Shown: positions 1-11,843 of the stretch, in pieces | How the letters are laid out: every line of letters starts with the position of its first letter | How positions within the stretch are numbered: position 1 is the stretch's first letter | DNA from: Marsupella aquatica | Lineage: Eukaryota > Marchantiophyta | Length of the DNA: 64,000 nucleotides | Reading direction: 5' to 3' | Assembly (NCBI GenBank): GCA_973895155.1 | Contig: OZ316896.1 | Span: forward strand, 4,898,001-4,962,000 | Notes under the pieces: generated by a model | Databases searched by the model: none | Seen by the model: the letters and a program-made list of their open reading frames with translations, nothing else | Told to the model about the DNA's origin: nothing | Made by a program: the position numbers and the translations under genes

Positions 1-129
1 TTTATAGGATTAGAATTCTAACACAAAAAGGAACTAAAGAGTCATGTCTTTTCAGACCTCAAATACTCAAAAAATCCGGGCAAAAAATAGTCTTAGGAAA
101 GATGAAAAAGTAAAGTGCTAGAGAAAACG

Positions 130-1085
130 TCCTTAGAAATGTTGGAATTGCAGTGGACGTTTTGCAACGCATCAAGGTTTAAGGCGAACACTTTGCAAAG
201 TGTTGGTATTTTTGCTAAAACTAATAAACAGTGATCTTATCCTAATTTTAACTTCTAAATTGATTGTCAAAATGAATTGAAACTTTCTTAGAGCACTCTA
301 CTACATACATTCTATAGGTTGGCAAAGTTTCAAACTGTTTTGGAACTTCTAAGTGCCTTAAATAGATTGACAAAAGTGTTGCAATGTAACAAAAATGGCA
401 AACCAAAAATTGGTGTCGAGATTTTGGTGGATGAAGCGTCCAAACTACAATGGACTATGTGGACACTTTGCAAAGCGTCGTCAGAATTTTATAGCAGTGT
501 TGGTCTTCGGGCCTTCAAAGTGGATGCTTCTAAAAGTGTCAGCGTCGATGTCGCCTGGGTAATGGACGCTTTAGTAGTGCCATTACATTAGTGGCACCTT
601 CAATTATGGACGCTTCAAAAAGCGTCGGCATTTTTCTGGCTTCCACAGACAAACGTCTGAGCTCACAACGTTGCTTCTCATGTACGTGGATGCTTTTGAA
701 AGCGTCCAAGGCTTCAAGATGTTTCAGTAGCGGTAGTACTTAGTGGGGTCCATGGTAGGGGACGCTTCAGAAAGCGTCCAGGTCTTCAAGGGGCATCGGG
801 CAGAGTGGGTGGTGGACACTTTTGTCAAGCGTTCACTCTTAGTGGACACTTCAGAAAGCGTCATGTCTTCTTTATAGTTGAGCACGGACGCTTGACAAAG
901 GCGTCAAGTCCATCTTAACTTTAGATTGCAGAGTCTTCACCAAGCGTCTTGTGTTATGATGGACGCTTCACAAAGTGTCCAGATTAGTTGCGCCTGGAAT
1001 TGAAATTCCTTCAGAGGAGTAGTTTGAGGCAGATGCTTCACAAATCGTCAGAATAGAGTGGACGCTTTGCCAAGCCTCGTCTTTT
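130..1085. repeat. Cluster of imperfect palindromes (GGACGCTTNNNAAAGCGTC)
   Basis: About 16 degenerate copies of a roughly 20-bp palindrome with consensus GTGGACGCTTNNNAAAGCGTC lie at irregular spacing of about 30-100 bp. Clear copies are near 455, 607, 687, 758, 842, 886, 959 and 1060. The two arms are each other's reverse complement, so every unit could form a short hairpin or a dyad protein-binding site. No gene is seen here; the 90-residue frame at 319-591 runs through the palindromes and has no family resemblance. Arrays like this are known as subterminal transposase-binding repeats of DNA transposons, but no TIR was found, so the owner is unknown. Confidence 0.75.
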
Positions 1086-1230
1086 GCTTCAAAAAGTTAG
1101 AAAAAGATTGCAAATATGCTCCAATTAATGAATTTTGACGAAAATGCCTATCCACATAGGAACCATAGAGGGGGTTCTAAGCACCTCAAACAACAAGAAT
1201 GATTGGGGAAGCCTAGCTTGCCTCCCAGCC

Positions 1231-3000
1231 TCACCTCTCTATATATGGATCCAACTCCACAATAACACCACGGGGCTCTGAAGCTTGAGCTGCACCTCTT
1301 GTCACTGCAGTTGATGCCTCCACTTGTGCTGCACTCTCCATATAAGAGAGATCATCCCCTCCATAAGATGTGGAAGCCCCTGTTCCCGAACCTGCCCGGT
1401 GGTGACTACCAACCATAGTAGCAAGTCTCTACTCCAACTACTCAATCTTAGCAGCCATAGCTGCCTCTGTAGTAGGGGGAGGGGCAGCCACCGTGGGCTC
1501 TCCAACTACTGGTGCACCTCTACCACCTTGACCACCTCGACCTCGTGGAGCTGGTCCACCACAACCTCTACCTGATCTCAACTATGGGTAAAGGTCAAAA
1601 CAACACTCCCGAGGATGACCTGCTCACCCGCAATGATCACACTGAGTTTGGGCCAACTGAGATCCATCCTAAAAAGTCTGTCCCCCATTCTCCTTATGGA
1701 AAACCCTCCTATGATGATCACCACCACATGTCCAACATGACAGCCCTTGCTGCGGGGCAGCGAATGAAGGCAATGGTCTTTGCGCAACTGTCCCTCTAGG
1801 ACCTGACTGAAGTTGTGCCTGACCTCCACAACTCCCACTATTACTACCGCCACCACTATTATGAGGTTGTGAGGTGGACTGATGAACCCCAGACATAGTG
1901 GCTGTATCCTTGCTGAATGCAGGTGTCACCACTCTCTCCTCCACCATGTTAAGCTCAATCTTATCAGACAAAGCAAACACATGGGCCAATGTGGGGGGTT
2001 CATCACTCATGAGAGTAGCATCACGTACCCTTCGCTACAACTCTCTATCCAAAATCACATACCAAAGTTGAATTGCCTGAGCCTCAATCACACCCTTGGT
2101 AACTGAAATCACCCTTCGCATATGAGTGTATGCCTCACAAAGACTCTCACCAGTAGTCTTCCTCTCAATGCAAACTCCTGAAGACTCCTCAACTTCTCCA
2201 TCTTCACCCCCTTGTAGTTCTTCTTCAACCTCTTGAAGAACTCCGTAACTGGATTGAACAAAGGTGGGGCACTAATATCTATACTGGTGGTGCCACTCTG
2301 ACTGATACTCCCACTAATTGATGTCAAAATATTCAGCTAACACGGTAGAAGCACTACTACTAGTACCACCATGAGTGATAGACACATGGGTTGGAGACCA
2401 ATGTGGTCTGCATGCCTCAATCTCAATAACGTGGTCCTTTCAAAACTCATTGTAATCATCCATGGCCCGAGGTCCCTCTAAGTGCTGAAACAACCCCTTC
2501 CATGCCAAGAAGGGTGTGAACAACGTAGCATTAAGCAACATCTGCATATCGCATCACGTGTCAAATTCCTGAATGAAATCCTCCAACTCAATGGTACCAC
2601 TACACCCGAGTAACGTCGTGTGCCCTTCATGGCCCCGTACATCCCATCCATGTCCCAAATCAATGGGGCCGCTACACTAGATAGTGACACAAAAGACTTG
2701 GTGTCTGGAACACCCTCGTCCTCCTCCTCATCAACCAACGGTAACGGAAAAGGTAGTTGATACCTCAATCCACTCTGTGTAAAACCACTAGTGTCCGCAC
2801 CTAGGTCCCAATAGGACCACCAAACTGCTCCGTGATGACAAACCGCAACAGCACCACCACCAAATCACCACCACTGAGTAACCAAGTAATGTCAATGTTG
2901 TTGTACTACTCTAGCCCTACCAGCTATGGGTGTAGGCAACCTAACCTGTCATCACCACAAGAAGCCTCCCACAGTCTACTGGTCATCACTCCAGTCTCAT
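1231..3000 (-). pseudogene. Ty3/gypsy-type retrotransposon gag, broken
   Basis: On the minus strand several frames together read as a retrotransposon Gag. At 2109-2327 there is a capsid-like stretch (FFKRLKKNYKGVKMEKLR). At 1669-2010 there is a helical segment followed by a zinc knuckle, CWTCGGDHHRRVF, whose last cysteine is replaced by Phe, so the CCHC site is damaged. A Ser/Thr/Gly-rich tail follows at 1231-1416. The N-terminal part lies at 2478-2768 in yet another frame. At least three frame changes and scattered stops break it. Gag would package element RNA in cytoplasmic particles. No protease, reverse transcriptase or integrase follows on the minus strand; the palindrome cluster lies there instead. 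Assignment to Ty3/gypsy rather than another LTR group rests on general Gag layout only. Confidence 0.6.
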
Positions 3001-3500
3001 CGTGAGAGAAACATAGGTAGTTTGACTAGTCATCACTCCAGTCTCACTACCGGCAGCACACAAGAGTAAAACTACTCCAAAAATCAGTGTCAGCCGGCAA
3101 ACAATGGCCGCACAAGCAAGAAGCAACAATGGAGGGGATCCAATCACAAGAAGTCCAACAACAACCCTCAACCCGCAAATGAAACTACAAAATGGAAATC
3201 AAGGCAACACAATCCACCAAACGTGGTGCCCCCTGAATCCACAAAACAAACCACACAATCCTAATGCAATGGTGGCTACTCTGCTGGTAGTCTATGATGT
3301 GCTCATTGCACTCATAGCACCTGATAATGTCACTTGCATGGAAACGTTATACATCACCATCTTCTAGGAATCCGAAAACAAGTTTTAACGCATCCTAAAA
3401 TGATGCATATATGGGGGGAAACATCCAAATATTTCACCAAATCCTCTGAGGTAGTCTATACACTAGCAGAGGGAACCATTAGACAGATACTCACTAGAGT
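3000..3500. other. No gene recognised
   Basis: AC-rich sequence between the gag remnant and the LINE. The frame at 3104-3367 is Asn/Pro/Thr-rich with no recognisable domain; it may be upstream leader of the gag element read in antisense. Confidence 0.4.
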
Positions 3501-3503
3501 TTA

Positions 3504-6430
3504 TTGAATGGTAGCCAATTTATAAATTTTGTTCCCCCGCGAAAAGCCCCACGGGAAGGGCGCACAAACAGGCAGAAAGGTCAAAAAGCCAAAAAGCAAC
3601 ATCTAGCAGGGCAACAGCCCAACACACACCGGTACAACAAAGGCCAGGCTTCAACCCCAACCCAACGCCCCGTCGCCCGGATAGAGCACAACAGGGAGGG
3701 CACCCCTAAACACACAATGCAACACATAACAAGGCCAGTCCAGATTTGGCGGGCACAGCCAAAAAAGCAGCAAAAAAGAAGCCATCAAGAGACCCATCAC
3801 CCAGAAGTGATACATCTCCCACCACCGCCAAGCCAACCTCTACGAAGACTATCAATCCAAGATTTTGCTTGTAGAAGTCTTTTGCTCTTCTTGCCTGGGG
3901 GCAACGCCTATTAAGTGCAAATAAGTTGTCTGCTGTCTCAGACAAAGCAAGCCCCAGATCAAACACCCATCTTGCCCCCGTCTGGAACAAATGCGTGTTT
4001 TGTCCCAACCAGAGCCGCCAAAGAATCTGATGCAACACAAACATCTGAGCCACATGGACAGGCTCCTTCCCACATGCTGAGTCCAGTAGGGCCAACAATC
4101 CGAGTCCAATTGGCATATCTAAAGCGCTCAATGACACCTGACATAGGTTCCAACAGCGAACAACATGTGGGCACAGGAAAAAAAGGTGAGGGATAGATTT
4201 GAGTCTCCCAATGCACAACTTATAGTCCCCATTACTGACACCAATTCGCAGCGCACGGGCTCCAGTGAATAGTCCCCCAACGATGATCCACCAGATAAAC
4301 GTCTTTCCCCTGATTGGTAAATCAGATCCCCAAAGCCTGGTCCAAAGCACATTTCAGCCCAGCTCTGCACGAGAAAGAGACCAAATTCTGTCAAAATCCT
4401 CATGGTTGGAGGTCTTGGGCCACAGGAAGTCATACACCCAACATTTCTCAATTCTAAAGTCCTTCAGTGGTTCTGCTTTATCTGTCCATCTCCACTGCTT
4501 GGCGTATAGATAGTACTCAACATGGCAATTGTTTGTGCACCAAAGGCATTCCAAAAATGTCTTTGCCAGTGCTCTATTTTCAGCGGAGAAGCCCTGCATA
4601 TTGTGCCATCTAAGCGGGAGGTCTTTCAATTGGCAACGGAATCACAACTGGCTTCTTCAGATTCAGTTGAGCACCACTTGCCCACTCAAGCATTCAAGAG
4701 CAGTTGTTGCCTCCTCAAACGCCCTTTCCATGGAAGGGATAAACATCCCCACGTCATCCGCAAAGAGCCTGTAACAGATAGTGAGATCATGTGTAACCTG
4801 CAAGCCACTTAGTCTGCCTTCCACCATCTCTACGTCACTCAAGAAAATCCATCAGTGGCTGTGTGGAAATGTAAAAGAGTAACGGTGACAGAGGGCAGCC
4901 CTGTCTAACCCCGCGCTTAAGTTCAACTGTGTTTGACAAGAGGCCATTCACCAGGGCTCGTGAAGAAGCCTGAGCCAGCAGCGCTCGTACCAGCATGATG
5001 AAGCGCCCGCTAATCCCTAGCAGCCGCATGCATCCCATATATAATCATGCAAAACTCTAGCCTATTATCACAGGTAAGCCATGCTAGGGATATATTTTTG
5101 AGGATATGTCGGCCAGGTATAAATCCTGTCTGTTGTGGGCTGATAATCATGTGCAAAATTGGTTTGAGGCGCAAGGCAAGGATCTTTGCAATCAGTTTAT
5201 AAATAGTGTTTAACATTGTCAATGGGCACCAGTCACTTAAGAAATGTTTGTCAGGTTTCTTAGGTATGAATTTAAGGATCCCTTCACAGATCCCAGCATC
5301 CAGACCACCCGTAAGCCAGAACTCTTGTATCATATCCACCAGGTCCTGTCCAAGGAACCCCCAGCATGCTCGATAGACCTCCGCTATCAATCCATCAGGT
5401 CCGGGTGTTTTGTCACACGGCAGGAGCCACAACACATCCTTCACCTCCTAGTAAGACGGGAGCTTCTCCATTTTTAAAATTGTGGCTCTAGAGAGCGCAA
5501 AGCTGGTGTTGCTCAACAATCAAACTCTAGCCACTTGTCTCCTCTCTATCTCCGCTTCAGAAAGGGTCTCAGGTGTATATAAGGTGTCACAACTTTTCAA
5601 CCTCCTTCAAAATTTGGCCAGGTTCAGAAACTGTACTCCCGTCCTCCAAACTCAAGGAAGACATAGACTCTCGGGATCTTTTGGCTTTAACAATGGCAAA
5701 GAAAAATTTACTGGATTCCTCACCTTCCCCTAACCACTTAATTCTGGCCAACCTGCGCCCTCTATGCGCTTCCTCCAGCTTTGAAGCATGCAGCGTGTCC
5801 TCAACATCCATGAACTCTGTAATGTCCTCCTTTGAATGGTTATCAATAATGGTCATCTTTAGAGCCCTCAGCTACGCTCTCTGGAACGCCATTTCCACAT
5901 CAGATGTCCTTGGTTTGGCTTGGATCTCTAAGTGTTTGCCTCAGTTTCCAACTTCCTTTGGCAAAATGAATGCGCGGATCCGCAAAGTTTCCTTGTCCCA
6001 CTCTCCAAGCCTCTTCTAACAGTAGCATGTCCTCCCGCCTCCTAAGCAATGCTGGATTTGCCATGAAAAGTCTCACCTTTCCTCTCTCTGCCATCTCTGT
6101 CAATCCCGCTATTCTCCAATTCAGCATTACTGGGTCATGATCGGAAAGGTCCGATCCCCCATCGTGAATGAGCTCAACTTCGCTTAGCCATCCACCCCTT
6201 TCACTAACATAGATCTTGTCGAGTCTGGACTGTATCAACACTGAATCCATTCCTATTCCTCCTCCATGTGAAATGAGGGCCCACTACTCCTCCTCTAAGA
6301 TCCCATGCATCAGTAAGATTAAATCTCATCTTCAAAAATCTCCAGAATTAGTCCTCAAAGTATCAAATTCTACCTTAAACCTTGGCTTAGGAGGCACACG
6401 AGACAATGGCAGTGCTTTTCTTTGCTCTTA
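3504..6430 (-). pseudogene. LINE (L1-like) retrotransposon ORF2, broken
   Basis: Reading the minus strand from 6,430 down, the order is that of a plant L1-type ORF2. The C-terminal part of an APE-type endonuclease comes first (SRLDKIYVSERGGWLSEVE and SDHDPVMLNW, 5900-6250). A linker follows with RIKWLGEGEESSKFFFAIVK (5587-5856). Reverse transcriptase follows with DKTPGPDGL, FIPKKPDKHFLSDWCPLTML and QQTGFIPGRHI (5010-5444), then GVRQGCPLSPLLF (4835-5038). The catalytic box is FADD (4753-4764). A zf-RVT-like tail ends it (FIWWIIVGGLFTG, 3706-4350). The first half of the endonuclease and ORF1 are missing, so the copy is 5' truncated near 6,430. At least six frame changes or stops separate these blocks, so it cannot be active. 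The order and motif spacing make the identification secure. Confidence 0.92.
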
Positions 6431-6640
6431 GACTTATATTGGGACTTGGAAGCCCTTCATGATTGGAGGATCGATAGGGATCCTTGGCCCAACTAGTGCT
6501 CTCTCCCCTCCGGGGTGGTGTTTACTTTATTCCCCCAATTTTGGCCTTTTGGCCGCTGTGTTTCTCCCGTCGGGTGGTTGTTGCCCCCGGCTTCCTATTA
6601 AGCCGTGACCAAAGGGTATTTTCAAACAAAATAAAAATAC
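6430..6640 (+). mobile_element. Possible LINE 3' end fragment, plus strand
   Basis: The stretch holds a tract around 6,535 (CAATTTTGGCCTTTTGGCC) and ends near 6,640 in an A-rich run (AAACAAAATAAAAATAC). The reverse complement of 3,540-3,600, the 3' end of the minus-strand LINE, has a similar GGCYTTTTGRCC tract followed by CCCGT-type sequence. This suggests a second, 5'-truncated LINE copy pointing the other way and abutting the first. The similarity was judged by eye and is short. Confidence 0.35.
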
Positions 6641-8500
6641 ACTAGCAGAACCCAGAACCTGCCAGTTAAGCGTCTTGCAGGCAAAATAGTGTAAAGATGG
6701 GTGACCAGTTATGCCAAACACTACTCACAAAAACTACTCATAGTTTACAATCTGATCACACGCCTAACAAGCAAGCTTGCTTGCTTGCTCCTTGCTCCGC
6801 CTCTCACGCCCACTCGCCCCAAGCTACCATGAGTTGCCTCAAAGCCTTGAAATGCCAGAGATATGCCCCTTTCGCCTTGATTTGCCTTGTTTCGCTACCA
6901 ATAGAGCGCCCTCAGCCACACACAAAGCGAACGGTCACCAACCCCTCAAATCCAGTATCCACCATAGCCAGAGCTTGAGCTAGTTTGCACAATTTTGATC
7001 AGCAATTACTTTGTCAATCCTCGACCAAAAATGAATATGTCCAAACTAGAATTCAATTGGCCACCATAGCTACCTCTCCACAAGAAATCAGTTGCAACTG
7101 AGGTCAACACTTCAAGCTAAAAATCAAACAAATCCACCATCCAGATCTACTACAAACATGCTAAAACCTGGCAACACTTTTGCATAGATTCGTTGATACA
7201 AAAATCTGCAAAAGTCCCTATCTGAAACAACAGTTCGCTCCACACACTAGAGCTAAATAGATCCACATGATTGAACTGATGTTGAGAATCAGACAAGGAT
7301 CAACATCAGAAGCCTCTTACCCGGTCTGGAGGACTTCCAACAGAGCTCCCGCACTCAAGCTTTCCAAATCTGAAAAACCGTCAAACATGAACCAAATTCT
7401 TCATTCTTTGATTACTTCCAACTCCCTCAACAAAATCAGGCGATCTAAAGTGCGTTGGAAAGCTCTCAGTGACGCGCTTCTTTCCAACCCATCCACTCAC
7501 CAGATCCACACCTCAAACCAAGGGCCACGTACCAGAAAATCTTATGGCCGAGAATACTAAACAGCCCACCTGGTTCTGGTGAATCCATGATCGACGCTAC
7601 CATCAATCTACATGAGTTCTTTGAGTGAAATCCGTGAAAGACATACTATCATAAAACACGTATAGAACACAAACGGTCAAGCCAAACCCACTCCGTGATG
7701 GAGAATCCAGGTCGAAGCTAACAGGACACCATAGTCAAGGAGCTCCACTCACTACGAAGGCTCTCCCAACGCCAAATTAAGGCTCAACTCAAAGAACCCT
7801 ACCCACACTATACCCTCCAACCCAAGGGCGGGTCATACCAGAGGGGTCACCCACAACAAGGCACCCCCTCCAACCGTATGCATGGAACCACTCCCTATCT
7901 AGGCCCTACGGCCCTACATAAGGTATGGCCTCTACTAGCACACTATGTACTACAATGATACACATACATAATTATGGTCACGACATCTGAACTTGAGCGC
8001 AATTACCCTACAGACATGGCTAACATATAACTAACTCTATACTGTTGGGCATTCCAGTCACAAAATGCTCTTACACTCAAAAAAATGCAAATAAATTATG
8101 ACGCCGATGACATGGTCCTTATTCAATAATACGATGGATTGGTATGATGTTCACAGTAAGTAACTGTGAGACTGCATAACGCTCAGCAAGATGGCAAGAA
8201 TAAGGGCAATCATGGTGTTTAGAGCATGACTATGGCAGGTTAGCCTAAAGAGTGCACAGTCGAGGCAACCATAACAAAGACAGTCATTGTCAGCGCCAAA
8301 ACTAAGCAATTGGGGGAAGAGAGGATTCACCTCCTCTACCATACTATCATGATGACAAGCATAGTGAAGTACGGAGGCTCTCCAAGACGCAGGGGCAAGG
8401 GCAGATGTGGTAATTCGGAGAAGCGAGTCTCCACAATTGAGAAAACAGCTATATGGTATGGTGGTTGTTCTCATGATGAAATCTGAATGTCTTGGGTGTG
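6640..8500. other. No gene recognised
   Basis: AT-balanced sequence with only short frames lacking any recognised domain. A short tetranucleotide run (TTGC/AAGC) is at about 6,768-6,792. LTR ends were looked for and not found. Confidence 0.4.
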
Positions 8501-10221
8501 TATCTTCATTTTGTTACTTAGTTTAGTGAATTCATAGTCTAGTTTTAGTGTGTTAAGGAAATAAAAAGCTATGTTACGGGTGGTAGGTGGCCATATCTCT
8601 TTCAATACGTCACCAAATCAGGATCTATAAAGAGCATTGGAAAGATCTGGTCAAGGCAAGTAAAATAAATATAAAACACTTTGGAAATGGAGGTGTATTA
8701 AGAAAGATAGAGCCTAGTTAGTGTGACGGGCTAACTTGTGACCGAAATTAACAGGTTCAGCTTTGGTTTCAGGTTAACCTAAATTTGGCCACAACTTAGT
8801 TTTGGGCCACCACTTAGCTTAGGTGAGCTTGGCCACAACTTAACCCAGGTTTGGGTTACCCTAACCTCGGGCTTGGGTTAGGATATTCCTTGGGGTTTCA
8901 CTTTCACAAAAATGACCCAGACCAGAATTGTACCCACAAGAAACTTTTAGCACCAAAAGAGTACCAAGGAATTGAACCCACAAGAAACTGTTTTCTTAGC
9001 AGCAAGTCATACAATTTTGCCTACAAGATTCAATAGCCTCTCCATTCAGAATTTAGGGTGGCTCTGGGTTGCCCTCTTCTTCCTAAATCAGAGTTACATG
9101 ATTGAACTTTAGATTCTTCAATCCATTGCACTATTTGCAGACTTTGCCGGACGTGCCTCACAAGTTCTTTGTCTTACCCCAATTACTGCTCTCTCAGTAG
9201 CTTCCCTGAGTGCTGCTTCCGTGAATCTGACAAGTGTTGGCCGAGTAGTCAAAAATTTCCTCAAATGTTATCGCCTATGTGTATCTGTGACTCCCTTGCA
9301 GTCAATGATTCATTGACATTGGCGATCTTTCTCTATTCGTTGTTGTACGCATACCAATGGAAATGTACTTACTTTGATTACTTCCAAGATCCCTCTAGTA
9401 CCAAGGAGGAAACCCTCAAGCATATTTTTGCTTACTTCAGCAGTCACTTGTTTACGGTTGCCTTGGTAGGTTTGGCAACCGTTTTAATTGTGAAGCATTG
9501 ACATGTGTTCATTTTTTTGTTAATTTGTTTTTAGAATGATTTATCTTACGTTTAAGATAAAAACATAAGTAAAGAACACTTTTACCATCATTGTATTGCA
9601 CTTTGTATGTGAATTTTTTAAACTTTTCTTTTTACAGCTCGATTTCCCAATTTTTACATAGAACTTGCCATAAACACAAAACCACTATTATTTTTATTCA
9701 GAAACAACTCTTGAGGCAAGTTGTGGAGAGTTGCATTTTGGAATGGACCCCTAATGGGTTCCATAACAAAAAACACAAAAGACAAGATGATGTTTTTTCA
9801 ACAAGTAACCACTTTATCTACTTTTGTTATTCTCAGGAAAGTAAAATAATCCATTTTTATTACTTAAAGAGTTTCTAAAAAAAGTACAAGTTGCTGCTTG
9901 ATAATAAACAACCCACAATTTATTGGCTGTCACACCTACTGGAAATGCGGGTGGAAACGGTTACCAAACCTGAAAGAGCCAACCAATGCCTTGGGGTGGG
10001 TGGGCTAATGAGGGAGAATCGACGTTTTGTGGTGATTGGTGCTTCCTTGGTGGTGGAGTGACGCCTTGCCCTTATGTGGTTTGGTTGTGATTCACAAATT
10101 GGACGAGGGAGCATCATTTGTTGATTGTGCTCTCGGTGAGGCTGGCTGGGTCTTCAAAGCTGGTTAACAAAAGGCAAAAGAAAGTTTTAACCAAAGAAGT
10201 GCCAAGGTGTGGCACATTGTG

Positions 10222-10337
10222 ATGCCTGGATTTTTGAAATGACTCCTCATGGGTGTCCATAAATACTGTTTAAATAGAACTATGATGCCTGGAATTTTGG
10301 AAATGACTCCTCATGGGGGTCAGTAAATATTGTTTAA
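10222..10337. repeat. Direct duplication, about 53 bp x 2
   Basis: 10,222-10,274 and 10,284-10,337 share GATGCCTGGAWTTTTGRAAA and ACTCCTCATGGG, and both end in a ...AAATAYTGTTTAA block, with few differences. Confidence 0.8.
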
Positions 10338-10629
10338 GACCTGATACAACCTGATAATATAGACATGAAGGAGAGATACTCTACTTTTGCCTTTACATAA
10401 TATGCATGAATAGAAAAGACTCACAAACATCACCCAATTGGATTTATTTTCGGTTTGTTCGTATATAATATAAACATATGTAAAAACATTGACAAGCCTT
10501 TAAATGTTGAGATGCGTTACATAATAGATGTATATATAGTTAATGACAATATGATTGTATATCCATTTTTAATGTTGATATCATGTAGATTGACTTGGTC
10601 TTATGGAATGGAATCATCACATTTTGCAT

Positions 10630-10790
10630 GAATATATTTTATATCCAATCAACTTCAAAATGACCCAAAGTGATGAAGAAAACAGACACAAATGAAATCA
10701 ACCAGGGATAACGTTTTGCAATTAATCTATTTTATATCCAATCAACATCAATATGACCCAAATTGATAAAGAACACAAGACACAAAGGCA
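10630..10790. repeat. Direct duplication, about 65 bp x 2
   Basis: Copies at about 10,630-10,700 and 10,724-10,790 share TATTTTATATCCAATCAAC and then ATGACCCAAAKTGATRAAGA. Confidence 0.8.
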
Positions 10791-11843
10791 TGCAAAAGTA
10801 TGTTGGGACTGTGCCAATTTCTACAAGCAGACATGGCTATATTCTGAAAAATAGACAATGTTCTTTAAGTTACACAGGCAAATGGACAATGATCCTTTTA
10901 AGTTACACGAACAGCAAGAGATTATAGTCATTGTTAATTGAATTGAGGTAAGGTGAGGTCAAGTAGTACTGGGACATTAAAATTTGAAAACATCATGCAT
11001 GGGTAGGGTAGGAATAATACCCCAAATCAAATAATATCCACCACCAGTACTTTGTCCAGTCTTTTGTGATTTAAAAGTTGCAGATCCTCTGGTTAAACTA
11101 TGCCCAAGTTCGTTTGACAGTTTTTTAGATCCAAAATGGGTGGTCTGGGTCCACTCCTTGCTCCTTGCTTTAGTAGTGTTTCTGTCCACTTCCTGCAAAA
11201 AGTCTCTTATGTTATCACAGCGTTTTGAGGAGCTGAATTAATATGGGCCGTTGTCAACTACACTCCATAAATAGCGAAAGTTACAGTACTTGGTACAACT
11301 ATTGCTTCCCACCAATTAAAGAAGTAAATTGTGCTACAAAACAGCTTGGCAATTATTATTTTGAAAATACTACTCCGTAGTTTAATTGAACTTACTTGCC
11401 ACGAATTCCCTAAAATATTGTAGCTTTCATTGATCTGGTGCCAAAGGAAGTTGATGCTTTGATTTGTCAAACTTCCAATTTAATTTGATTGTCATACATA
11501 GTGAAGAGCCCGAAAGCCATACCATGTCTACAGTCCATTTTTTCGGAAAACCATCGTTGTTCACCACTAGTTTTCTGCATGATCGACGAGCAGGTGTGTA
11601 AAAACGTGCTTCGTGATGTTCAATTTCTCGTAATGTGCGACTGTCGTCAAACAACGAAAGAATGGACACCGTCTTCGTGACGACATGTCATCCTATTCCA
11701 GTATGATGTCTCTGTCTCTGTCGATCGTCCAGCCATGCATCCATATACCTTAGCACTAATCTCATGTCTTCGATTCGGTTTCTCGCAATGTTCGAGAGAA
11801 GGATGGTCTCTGCCGCGAACATACTCTACCTTCTCCATTGGAC

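Larger units (their letters stand above)
8500..11840. other. No gene recognised; two local direct duplications
   Basis: Mostly AT-rich. The 110-residue frame at 9169-9501 has two short hydrophobic stretches but no family resemblance. TTGGCCACAACTTA occurs twice near 8,790-8,840. Two local duplications are listed separately. No RNA gene was seen. Confidence 0.4.

Noticed and set aside
130-1085. Palindrome cluster as a CRISPR array
   Set aside because: Repeats are degenerate palindromes at irregular spacing, without uniform spacers, in a eukaryotic window.
6680-8060. A possible LTR
   Set aside because: Searched by eye for a second copy with TG...CA ends and found none.
9169-9501. 110-codon frame with hydrophobic segments
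   Set aside because: No family pattern, no promoter or partner exon seen; such length is common by chance in AT-rich sequence.
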